Shown here: piece after piece, positions 24,325 through 33,477 of the stretch | Layout: every line of letters begins with the position of its first letter | Position numbering within the stretch: position 1 is the first letter of the stretch | Assembly (NCBI RefSeq): GCF_963678635.1 | Contig: NC_087062.1 | Coordinates: 33,765,651-33,829,650 of the forward strand | Source: Symsagittifera roscoffensis | Lineage: Eukaryota > Xenacoelomorpha > Acoela > Convolutidae | DNA: 64,000 nt | Direction of reading: 5' to 3' | Translations under genes and position numbers: made by a program | The notes under the pieces: generated by a model | Told to the model about the DNA's origin: nothing | The model's input: the letters and a program-made list of their open reading frames with translations, nothing else | Database searches by the model: none

Positions 24325-24818
24325 GGTGGTAGATAATTGCGATCTACCACTGGATCTGGAATTAACCGAGCGAGTGGAGGTGGATGACGAAACTCTTCCA
24401 TATGCCGAAGAGGACTGGGACTGTCCAAAACAAACTGAATCTGACGAAATAGTACAGCCTGACTTTCCCTTCACCATGGAAACACGCCAGAGCAAAAGAC
24501 GGAAAAGCAAGAAGAAGTACAGTCCGTGTGGCGAGGATATTGTCATAGACAGGATAGTTTTGAGCGACATGATGGACTCGCTATTGGGACTGGACGAAGT
24601 GGTGGTGCCACAAGAGATCGAACTAGTCAACGACACAGAACAGGATTGAATCGACGATTGCTCTGAACCGCAAGTGGAGTTTGAACCGGAGACTGAGCAG
24701 ATGCATGATCAAGAATTGACAAATCTGCGAGTACTCGAATGGCTCTATGATCTGCCAGCAGACCCAAAAGAGACCATCTTGACGATTCAAGGAATCGAGC
24801 AAAACAGCATCAAGTAAA
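24266..24818 (+). pseudogene. Acidic C-terminal tail of pol
   Basis: The frame at 24266-24649 is strongly acidic with one basic cluster (RQSKRRKSKKKYSP) that could act as a nuclear-targeting signal. The same frame continues past one TGA to a TAA at 24816. It overlaps the end of the integrase frame, so it is most simply the pol C-terminus after a frameshift. No domain was recognised. Confidence 0.55.
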
Positions 24819-24938
24819 TCAGTCCCGACAAAACTAAGTCCAACTGGGTCGCTCCAGATGGTCCTTTACGCGTTCCAGATTCCAATCTCGATTTACTCGA
24901 TTTTGGGCAATCGACTGGGACGTAGATGAATATTTTTG

Positions 24939-24959
24939 GCCGGGGAGTAGGGGTAGGAC
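24939..24959 (+). promoter_or_regulatory. Internal purine-rich tract identical in core to the 3' PPT
   Basis: The 10-mer CCGGGGAGTA here is the same 10-mer that directly precedes the 3' LTR at 32581-32590. It continues with a G-rich run (GGGGTAGGA) and lies at the boundary between pol and the accessory module. It could be a central polypurine tract for second plus-strand priming, or a relic of an earlier element end. No LTR follows it here. Confidence 0.4.
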
Positions 24960-24978
24960 TCACGACACCGAAGCTCTG

Positions 24979-25608
24979 ATGATTAAAAAATTAAAATCGG
25001 CGAGGGAAACCGGATAGGTGGAAACGGAGGGTGAAAATTATAAAAAAAAACACCAAGTTTTTGAATCTAATTTTGATCTACCAAACCACTATTCAAACAA
25101 TGTCGTCGTCACGGACAGCGACTTCATACTCGCGGAACGTACATGCGCTAGAGCAATAACTGCGGATGTAAGCTTTAAGACAGCACTAGCGGCCGACTTT
25201 AAGAGAGAGTATAAGAATTTCGAGTTTTTATTGAAACAGAGGATGGTGTGGGAGGGATGATAGCGCTTCCCCATGTCGCATCGCAGATACCAGTGAAATT
25301 TTTGTGTTTTCTTGTAACTAAGGCCACTGACAAGCAACATGTAAATCACGAAAATTTGGTGCTGGCCTTAACTCGACTCAGGGATTTCCCTGGTCGAGAG
25401 GGGAGTGACCTCTCCCTCTCTCTCTCTCTCTCTCTCTCCCTCTCTCTCCCTCTCTCTCTCTTTACCAGTTTATGATTGCAATAGGACAAAACTGCATCCG
25501 AGAGAGCTGTACGCCCTCGTACATGTAATATTTTCAGAAACGGACATAGAAGTCAACTTACATAAAAAGTTTTATCTGAGCATCTGTTTGAGCCACATTA
25601 GGTATTAA
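24979..25608 (+). pseudogene. Macro-domain-like protein of the giant element
   Basis: The ATG at 24979 opens a frame with one TAG (25015), continuing into 25018-25260, then by frameshift to 25248-25475 and, after a CT microsatellite, to 25470-25608. Segments in order resemble ADP-ribose-binding macro domains of the Poa1/OARD1 type: DSDFILAERTCARAITADVS, AADFKREYKNFEFLLKQ, MIALPHVASQIP, KFLCFLVTKATDK, NLVLALTRLRDF and, after the repeat, ELYALVHVIFSETDIEV. The usual Gly-rich first loop is replaced by FKTALA, so ligand binding is uncertain. Macro domains bind or hydrolyse ADP-ribose adducts. The assignment is by pattern recognition only, and the copy is broken. Confidence 0.55.
25411..25463 (+). 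repeat. (CT)n microsatellite inside the macro-like frame
   Basis: A nearly pure CT tract of about 50 bp, interrupted by CCC twice, lies where the coding frame would read Ser-Leu repeats. It splits the macro-like domain just before its last helix. It probably expanded from a short coding CTCTCT after the element died. Confidence 0.95.
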
Positions 25609-25743
25609 GTAGTCTTTGTTAGGTTTACTTTTTAGGCACTAAGATTGGGTTTTAGGTTAACTATTAGGGATTGGATTATTATGTGATAGTGTTGATGTAT
25701 GGTATTTGCATGTTAAGTTATTGTTAAGTTATGTTTTTTTAAG

Positions 25744-25926
25744 ATGTTTAAGAATACTCCAGGCACGAAAGGTGACAGCGCTCAGTTGTGTTATCTTGAC
25801 AAGATTGCAGATGAACGATCCACCTGGGTGCTAGCTTTTAAGTCAAGAACAAAAAAGAGCTTCAATCAATTATTTTTAAAAGATGTGAATGATGTTTTAT
25901 CCCAGAAAAGGAGCAGCCTGGATTGA
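25744..25926 (+). CDS. Hypothetical small protein, 60 codons
   Basis: The ATG at 25744 begins MFKNTPGTKGDSAQL and the frame ends at a TGA. It is basic at the C-terminal half, with no signal peptide or membrane segment. It lies between the macro-like frame and the SGNH module on the same strand and could be a further piece of either. The 135 bases before it are T-rich and noncoding. I do not recognise it, and it may be chance. Confidence 0.3.
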   Translation: MFKNTPGTKGDSAQLCYLDKIADERSTWVLAFKSRTKKSFNQLFLKDVNDVLSQKRSSLD

Positions 25927-26027
25927 TGGTCCTAAGTCGTGACTTGTTTTTTAGATCTTGATTGATCCCACTTTGTTTATTGATTTTGAACATTCGAAGG
26001 AGTACGACAGGACATACACAAAGTAAG

Positions 26028-26249
26028 ATGAGTGACACAAATGAATTGATGAAATTCATCCCAGCGAGTCTAGGAACGACCCTGGACGAGATATACCAGC
26101 GATTGATTTATTGCAATTTTGCGCAAGAGGACCCGGAGCTGGCGATATTTACCGTCGCACTCCTCAACGCGTTAGGACGAGAGGGTCATGGGTATCGTCC
26201 CACTGAAGTGGTTCTTAAAGTTGGCCTACGGCTAGTCCGGGACCGCTGA
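26028..26249 (+). CDS. Hypothetical protein MSDTNELMKF, 73 residues
   Basis: The ATG at 26028 is chosen because the stretch before it is only open from non-ATG codons. The product (MSDTNELMKFIPASLGTTLD...) is predicted mostly helical, with a central FAQEDPELAIFTVALLNALG segment. It directly precedes the SGNH-1 frame (starting 26269 in another frame), so it may be the N-terminus of that protein before a frameshift. No domain recognised. A pyrimidine-rich TTGTTTTTTAG at 25945-25954 could be a splice acceptor for this module; this is inference. Confidence 0.4.
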   Translation: MSDTNELMKFIPASLGTTLDEIYQRLIYCNFAQEDPELAIFTVALLNALGREGHGYRPTEVVLKVGLRLVRDR

Positions 26250-26268
26250 GAGAGGTCGAAACCAACTG

Positions 26269-28008
26269 ATGAGATGGCGGCTAGGAGAAATGTCTGGCCA
26301 CGACTTGGCTCGTGAGTCGGGACTAGGTGAGCAGAAGGATCATCGGCTAGGTGAGATGCCCTTACCTGTTCGACCAGTGCAGCCTCTTATCAGAGCGAAA
26401 CGATCACGTGATGGGCCGGGCCCGTCACACTCATCAGATTCTCCGACGGCTCCTCCTCCACTGAAGAGAGTCAAGATGAGTGAGATGTAGATTCAGACCT
26501 CGGAGACTATTGAAACTTTAAAAAAGAACGACAAAGACCGGAAACAGGTGCATGCCAAGTTGGAGGAGTACAAGGCAATGGCTCGAGAAAGAGACAAATG
26601 GAAAAAGAAAAACCATGAAATGCAAACAACCCTCAAAGAAGAATAGATAAAACACCTAAGAGAGTTTTATTTGGCAAAGGTGAGCCAAGTATCACCGGCG
26701 GTTCTGGCAACAATGAACTCCTCGGATGGATCCAGGGACACACTTCCCATGACAAAGGCACAGGAGCTGTGCAGCCCGAGGGAGCCCGGGGCTCCTCAGC
26801 AGAAACCACAATCTACCTTGAGCTCTAGGAACATGATACAGGATCCTTCGGACACCTATTTAGCTCCTCAGTTTCAGGAGTCATTCAATCAGGTAGCCAG
26901 AGCGACGATGGACGAGATCAACAAGACCAGTGGCCGGACTCTGGGTAGGGTCGTCCATTGCCAACGCCCTGATCGCTCCTTGAGTAGCTCGGAACGAACT
27001 TCACGAGCCATAGTGCCAACGGGACCCACACGTGGCGAGACTGCTTTGAGATCTCGCGTAGTGGACGTCAAAAAGAACTTGGAGGTCCTCAACTTATTCC
27101 TGCAAGTAGCTGCGGAACATCCTCGAGCCTGCCTGAACGGCATGGGCTGGAACCCTGCCAAAAGCAATCAGGCAATTCTCCCAGGGAGTCGTCATTTGGT
27201 TGTTGGAGATATTCTGGTGAGGGACCTGAACGAGATCTTTGTGAGTGGTCAGACCACTGTTCTATCTTTCGGAGGGGCCTCCGTGGCTGAAGTCATCAAA
27301 ATGATGGCGTTCCATGGCGAGGATCAGCTGGACACATTGGTGATAATGCTTGGTACTAATGATGTTTCGAGAGCCCCTGTTACCCCAGAGGGCACATGGG
27401 AGCCCCTGCTGGTCTGTCTTTTGAATGAACTGAAGGAAAAGTACCGACCTAGACTCGTGGTGCTGTGCACAATCCCGCAAAATCCAGTGGCGGATTTCAT
27501 GAATGGTAATGTGACCCGATGGAATGACATGACCCGCAATCTGGTGAGGAGCAACCCCAGCGAGCTGCGACTCATGGATCTCGAGAACACACTGCGGATG
27601 ACTGACCATCTGGCACTCACCAGGGATGGGAAACGTTTCAATACAGCACAAGGAAGGCGTTGGATAAACGACGTGTTTAAGACAAAAATTGAGGAAATGG
27701 AGCAAGAGTTGAGGACAACCGACTCTCTATCTCGAACCAGTTCGACTAGAGGTGGTAGAGTGGGAGGCAACGTGCCGGAACCACTCGCCAGTCGTCTTGT
27801 GCCCCTAGCAATGGATACGGGTGCAACTGCTACCGTTGCTCCAAGCTCAGGTGTGAGAGAAAGGTTGGGGACTGCTCCTCCCCATAGAATACAACCGCTT
27901 GAGAGCCGACTTGGGAGGCCAATTGATCAGAGTCAGACTAGCTCTCAAACCGTAGCGAGGACGAGTAACCCGCCCGCGACGGCTCCTGCTCCTGCAGGAA
28001 GCCCATAG
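26269..28008 (+). pseudogene. SGNH-hydrolase-like protein 1 of the accessory module
   Basis: One frame runs from ATG 26269 to TAG 28008 with TAG stops at 26488 and 26644. Order: Pro/Arg-rich segment, a coiled-coil-like stretch around 26491-26643 (DRKQVHAKLEEYKAMARERD), a disordered stretch, an SGNH/GDSL-type domain about 27140-27690, then a disordered Ser/Pro/Ala-rich tail. Visible blocks are VVGDILVRDL (block I with Ile where the Ser nucleophile is expected), LDTLVIMLGTND (block III, with Gly and Asn kept), VVLCTIP, and TRDGKRFN (block V with Arg where His is expected). With both Ser and His missing it would not be a working esterase in this copy. SGNH domains deacetylate sugars or cleave esters; the substrate is unknown. 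Confidence 0.65.
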
Positions 28009-28240
28009 ACAAGTGTCACGCCGGCGGAGGGAATTGAGCCAAACAGTGTGCTGCTCTGGAACCGTCCAGATCCCAGCGGTTGGGGGCAATGTAAAACTGA
28101 CATGTTGGCGAACTTGAACATGAACACGTTAACAAGTCGGGTGGAGAGGGTCCCACAGTGCCGGGATTATATCGGATATCGGACGTGGATGGCTATTAGC
28201 GGAGCAGGAGCAGCTTAGCTCCGCAACCAAGCTCAGGTTT

Positions 28241-29446
28241 GTGGATCTAGAGGGATTACCTCAGGACAACACCGTTGAACCCCTGAACACCCGATCTCTT
28301 ACGGACGTCCGTCGGAGAGCCAGGAAATTGACGCCGCTTTCCCGGAGGGGCAGGTTTCTGACAGAGAATGATCCCAAGAACAAGCATCATAAAATGTATA
28401 GGCAGTTCTCCAAACCACCCGGTCAAGCGCCCGGTGAGTAATCGAGAGACTATCCCCGAGCAACCTCGGTGGAGGGGGACGATAAGAGGTGCGCGGGACT
28501 GAAGACAACAATGGGTGACAGTCTGTTTGCTGCCTATGATCTCCTAAACATCAAGGCCCCCAAATACCTGATAGTGGCCAGTTCATATTATCTTTAGACG
28601 CCTCGTTCTCTCTTATGGCCCGACGTGATTTTCTTGACAGTGCCTAAATTAGACTGGGGACAATCAGTGGGCATGACGATGAGCGTGCAGAGGACGGTCA
28701 GCATGGACCCACAGGTGATAATAATTGCCGGCTCGAATGACCACCTGCAGAGTAGAAGATTGTTATCGCGTCTGACGGATGGATCGATTCCCAGTAATGA
28801 GATTATGGGAGAAGCGATCATGACGTTACTTTCGGCCATGATTGAGGTGGAATCATCAGTGCAGCGACACTTCGCTAGGAAAGTGGTGAAGATCACTTTT
28901 GTGTTATCACCTGGATATGCCACATTGCCACAGCCCTCGCAAATTGTATACACGATGGTTACCAAATTAGCGGAAGGACAATTCAACGTGATCATACCCG
29001 CGCCGAACAGGATCATTGACCCCAACAACTATTATCCACTTCGTTCGGAGCTTGCTGCTGTCTGGGCTGACATTTCGAACGCCATTGAGGGTTTCAAGGA
29101 TTGCAGCACAACTAGGGTGGTGCTGGACGAATTCCTGGGGTTCGAACTGTCCAACTTTGCCAGGTTAATGAAACTGATAACAGGAGTGGATGACGATCAC
29201 TTGTTGGTGCAACAGGTGGCGAATGACCTCTGGTTTAGACAAATGGATTATGCTAGGAACGCGCAGGGGAGGACGGTCAGAAGAAATCTGACATCAGCGG
29301 AAGAGGACCTCATGACACTGGCCTTGGGACAAAGACACATACCAATTCATGGTTGTATTTATCACCGAGAGTGTGTGCCTTGGGAGAAGAAGTTTTTGAG
29401 TACGCCCCAGCTGTTGCAATTGATGCAAGATGTGAACACGATGTAG
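28241..29446 (+). pseudogene. SGNH-hydrolase-like protein 2 of the accessory module
   Basis: A single frame from about 28214 to 29446 is interrupted by TAA (28439) and TAG (28595). A basic linker precedes MGDSLFAAYDLL at 28511, a block I with the Ser nucleophile present. VIIIAGSNDHLQ at about 28708 is block III. DDDHLLVQQVANDLW near 29190 fits the Asp-X-X-His block V. Thus, unlike SGNH-1, all three catalytic positions are visible. It shares no obvious sequence with SGNH-1 beyond these blocks. The frame continues past a TAG for another 37 codons. SGNH esterase domains are known in ORF1 of some CR1-like LINEs and in viral haemagglutinin-esterases; in an LTR element this is unusual. Confidence 0.6.
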
Positions 29447-31814
29447 CTAGATAGATTCCAGGCAGGTATTTTTGCCACGAAAGCACAATATGAGAGATCT
29501 GACGCCATTCTGGGAGAAATGGGAATGGGATGGACGCCATCCTTTCTGTCTACGTGTTAACCCAGGGCTTCCAGGAATCTGATCGAGAGCTTCGTCAAAG
29601 ACATCCGAAAACTGTCAATTGGTCTGGTATTGGCACTGTAACTGACGTTTGGTGAAGGGACCTGCGAATCTCTTCGCCATAGCGTTGGCGGACCTGAGAC
29701 TGGATGGACTCCTCACGCTGATCGCGATGACATATGGTCGGTTGGGTGATTTGTTCGAGCGTTTGCGTTACCCCGAACAACTGCAGGGAGCGAGTCGAGT
29801 ATTCAACGCGCAGTTTGAAACCTCTTCATATCGGAAAATGCAGGATGTGAGGATACTCTTGCTCCAGTACCTCCTACAACAGAACAGGAGTGTCACAGGA
29901 GAGGACAAGTCTGCAACAGGAGTGAATGAGTGTAAGCAGTATTGTGGCATGCCTTTGCTAACAGATCTGGCTGTAATGATGCGGATCGATCCGCTGGTTC
30001 TGGTCCATGGACTAAGGGAGTTCGTCACGGTGGTGCACGCACCGGTGATGTCATACGCGTTTCCAGACGTACAACTGAAAGCGTACAGGAACTCGGTTTT
30101 GTACGTCAATTAGGTCTCAGTGGTAGACTATTCCGTGTTAAATTGGGTGGAACAGAAGGAACTGAGAGGACTGGCCAGTGGCGATAGATTGTTCGGGAGA
30201 ATAGCAGAGCCAGGATGGATATTGATGGACTTTAACAACAGTTTTAAGTGCCGTATGGGCGATGTAGACGATTCTCATATCCAGTTTATTCCCAAGCTCC
30301 GGAATTTGCGACCGGTGAAGAAAGACACGGGAGAGGCGATGCGGGTCCCGGCTTGGCCGAATGCGTATGCACACGTCGAGAGAAATCAGGATGCATGGCT
30401 GGCTGGATCTAGGCCACTGCCGAGCCAATATCCTCAATACCCGCCTATAAGGAGGATGCTGCTGGGAGTCACGTCTCCTGTTGTTGCCCCTCGTATTGGA
30501 GCCGCCCGTGATGCGGAAAAGAGAATGCAGAAATGGAGTGAAGGGATAGAGCCGCGCTTAATCAGTTGGAATGTGGAAGCGATGCCCACCTTTGACTTCA
30601 GTTTGCCTTGATACATGGAGCCGAAAGAAGATTGAAGCGCCACCCTCTAGAAAACCTGACGTTTCCTCCGACGTGTGGAGTAAGATGTACACACCAGCCG
30701 ATGATTTGTCACGATTGAAGTGGCCGGGAGAGGTGAAATTGGTGTTCCTAGAGGTGCCAAAGGAACTCAGGGGAGGTACAGACATGACGCTTAGTAACCA
30801 TGGCATATGATGGCAGATAATTTGGGATATGACGGCAGATATCGTGTTGGATTCGGATGATGACGCGAGTCTACTTGTTTTGGCCATGATACATCATCTG
30901 CTGGCCCTGAAAGTAACGAAGCAGATTGGCAGACCATCTACGGAACCCTCGCACATATCCCAGGACGAGCGGAGCGTTACCCACCAAATTCCCCACCCTT
31001 GATGAAAAGGACGACGTAGATCGGATTATGACAGAAGTGGAGCCGTTACTAGGAGCTTCAGGGTACCGGACCCGAAGGAACCATGGGGAGTATCCTTGTC
31101 ATTGCCTGGCGCAGACGTTATGGTACACCAAGCGGGGGAATCTGGTGTTAGTATGGGACGTGGAGGAGTTGTACTCCACGGGGTTGCCAGACCAAAACCA
31201 GCTAGTGTCGATTGTGGTGGTTAGTGCCATGCTGGCGTTACGATGGTTAGAAGCCAACGCGGGCACGAGTTAGCTGGAGACGGCTGTGCCGACACGCGAA
31301 CAACTGAGTAACGTGAAACTGAATAACAACCTAGATCTTTTCAGAACCACCTGCAAGGTTCTGAGGATACCTAGAGCCATTGAGAGAATTTGGGCGAGGC
31401 AGAGGTTGATGCCTGGGTTCAGGCAGTCATGACGTCATGGATGTATGAACGCGCGAAGCGTCATATGTCCAGGAACACGAAAGCTTATCAATCCTTCCAG
31501 CTAGATATAGGACCGGAGCCTATAAGAGAGCTTTCCTAACGCGCAGGAAGGCTGTTATCACCGCGGTGAAGCGAGTAGCTGGAGCGCCTTGTCAAACTGA
31601 AGTCGAAAAGAGAGAGGTAAAGCAAGCTGACCTAGAACGGAATGTGAGCCTGTGTCTGCATAACAACTTTTGCAGGAACCGGGAGCAAAAGGTGGACGTA
31701 GACTTGCTGCCTTGTTGCAAACCGAGGCTGCTAGAACAGGAAAGTTGGGGCACGGCCCGCAACTCCGTTGACATGCTGAAGAAAGTCCTGGAGGATAGTG
31801 AGGCAGAAGATTAA
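29447..31814 (+). pseudogene. Unrecognised C-terminal region of the accessory module
   Basis: Frames 29447-29560, 29649-30113, 30120-30611, 30571-30923, 30926-31273, 31274-31430 and 31566-31814 follow each other with stops or one-base shifts, and look like one long product of about 780 residues, perhaps fused to SGNH-2. The first part is helical and Leu-rich (LADLRLDGLLTLIAMTYG). The middle has KELRGLASGDRLFGRIAEPG and a Pro/Arg-rich segment. The last parts contain YPCHCLAQTLWYTKRGNLVL and an acidic/basic end. No transmembrane segment or fusion-peptide-like stretch is apparent, so it does not look like a conventional env. I do not recognise the family. Confidence 0.5.
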
Positions 31815-32580
31815 GAACAAGAGGCAATGGAGTGAAGATGAAGATGTGACACGAGATTGAAATGAAGAGAGGGAGAGAAACTTAATTGTCTTTGTGCGCT
31901 ATAAGTTGTACCAATCAATTAAGCTTGATTTTTGAAACTGTCAAACTTTTTATTTTAGTTTGGTTAAACCAGGCTTTGAGAATTGTTAAATTGTTGCAAT
32001 TGCTAAATAACAATGAGAATTTTAGTTGAAGCTATTTACATATAAAAACAGAGCATAGGTGAGTATATCTACCAATTTAAACCCGACTGATGTTTTCAAC
32101 CTGTGTAAGATACATGTTCACTGTGTGGTGACCTGGTAGGGTTTGGGTACGTTCACTCGAAGAGGGTGAGTACCTCAATACCTTTCCTAGCCACAGAGTT
32201 TCTTAATTTTAGGATTGAGGCAAACGCATAAATGAATGAGTATACTTGGTGAGGGAGATTAATTTAATTTTAATGGGTGCAGGATCGTGCCGCGTCCCAA
32301 CTTTGTAATCAGCAAGATTGAGAAGAAATTTCACGGAGAAATGACGTAAGTAGTCAGAAAGAAAATTGTATCTAGGACACTCCTCATAGTGCAAATTTTG
32401 TGAAAATTTCGAAAGGCAGTGAAATGTAGTACTATGCCATTTATGACAAGCGGTGAGTTGAGGTGGAGTATATAAATTTCATTTTCTAATGCGGTTTGTA
32501 AAGTTAATTTTAGAGAACTGGAACACTACTTGACGATAACCCGGCGTTATGCGATCAAGGTGGACATTTAAGGGGACTGT
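31815..32580 (+). other. 3' untranslated region of the giant element
   Basis: No frame of note. AT-rich sequence with a GTATATAAATTTC word at 32467 and no repeats recognised. It ends in the purine tract that abuts the 3' LTR. Confidence 0.6.
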
Positions 32581-32590
32581 CCGGGGAGTA
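32581..32590 (+). promoter_or_regulatory. Polypurine tract next to the 3' LTR
   Basis: CCGGGGAGTA directly precedes the LTR start TGTGCC. Its position is where plus-strand DNA synthesis is primed in LTR elements. The tract is short and not pure purine. The identical 10-mer at 24940 supports a functional role. Confidence 0.6.
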
Positions 32591-33477
32591 TGTGCCATTC
32601 CCCCGGATTGGCACAGCGGAACCTTCCGTCGCAGCACGAAAACGACATTAGAGGCCTTAGTCGTCATGTATTGACGTGAAGGAGGCTAGAATATTCTAGA
32701 AGAAAATTTTAAGAAAAATTCGAATTGCGACGTTACATCACTGAGAAATGCAGAACCGGCCATGTTTAGCCGGAAAATAGAAAAAAAAACACAACAACAA
32801 CCGAATTAGCGAGAGACAGACGGTCGAGAAATTGATAGGAAAAAAGCAAAGCCTCTTATTGTGACGATCACTTACGATAAGTCACTTAACGGAAGTAATC
32901 GGCCAGAAAGGAGGCTTTAGTGGGGAAGAAAGAAGGAGCAGTACCCTCCCGTGCCACGAAGTTACAGTGATCACGACGTTATAACTGGAAGAGCGCGGAA
33001 GCAGAGGCTCGGCCCCCAGAGACTGATATATGGTGAAAGACTATAGTAAACTATTTTTTTAGCTACTCTGATGTCCTGAACATTTGAATTAACACCGGTA
33101 TTATTTGTTATTTAGAAAATGAGTAGCTAGAAAGGGAAAGGGTTAATCCATCTCCAATGGATTTGATATAGAATTGTCACCAAAAACATAGTAAAATAGG
33201 ATATTCGAGCCGTGTTTTTAATGATAGTCATGTACTCTGGTGATTCGAGACCCAGCTATGTGATTATCTTTGCATGTAAACGGAAGCTGGTTAGAAGTCA
33301 TTTGACTGATGGTCTGAAAATAGCAACTTTTTGCTTAGCCCGAAACAGACAAGAAAATCAATTGGCTAGGTCGAGACGGTGAAAAACGAGTAGAATTTAG
33401 GTAACTGACGTCGGCCAGTAGTCTATAGGTACTTTTTCTATGCTCCGTCACTGTGTAGTATTTGGGCAAATGTTACA
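32591..33477 (+). repeat. 3' LTR of the giant element
   Basis: This is 887 bp and collinear with 9077-9968. It begins with a perfect inverted repeat TGTGCCA...TGGCACA around CCCCCGGA and ends GGGCAAATGTTACA. It is followed immediately by LINE-A sequence (AGAACTG...), with AGA also present just before the 5' LTR. It carries the same GTACCCTCCCGTGCC and TGATATATGGTGAAAG words as the tandem array. Confidence 0.9.

Larger units (their letters stand above)
9077..33477 (+). mobile_element. Giant (about 24.4 kb) Ty3/gypsy-type LTR retroelement with a 3' accessory module
   Basis: The unit is bounded by direct repeats that start TGTGCCATTCCCCCGGATT (9077 and 32591) and end GGGCAAATGTTACA (9968 and 33477), the TG...CA pattern of LTRs. 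It sits inside a LINE-A copy, with AGA or AAGA repeated at the two borders as a short target duplication. Internal order: LTR/leader tandem array, long leader, gag with two zinc knuckles, retropepsin, RT, RNase H, integrase with a GPF motif, acidic tail, macro-like domain, two SGNH-like regions, an unrecognised region, 3' UTR, purine tract and LTR. All frames carry stops or shifts, and the two LTRs differ at very roughly one base in ten, so the insertion is old. Typical elements of this class are 5-10 kb; the excess lies in the leader and the 3' module. The alternative, that two elements are joined, is addressed in the findings. Confidence 0.8.

Noticed and set aside
26269-31814. UAG codon reassignment
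   Set aside because: TAA and TGA also interrupt the same region, and other ORFs in the window end or break at all three stops; decay is simpler.
28241-31814. Retroviral-type envelope glycoprotein
   Set aside because: No signal peptide, fusion-peptide-like stretch or membrane anchor is visible in the frames.
9077-33477. Interpretation as two unrelated elements (gag-pol and a separate 3' gene cluster)
   Set aside because: No LTR or LINE sequence separates them, orientation is the same, and the LTR pair brackets both. Not fully excluded, since other copies cannot be searched here.
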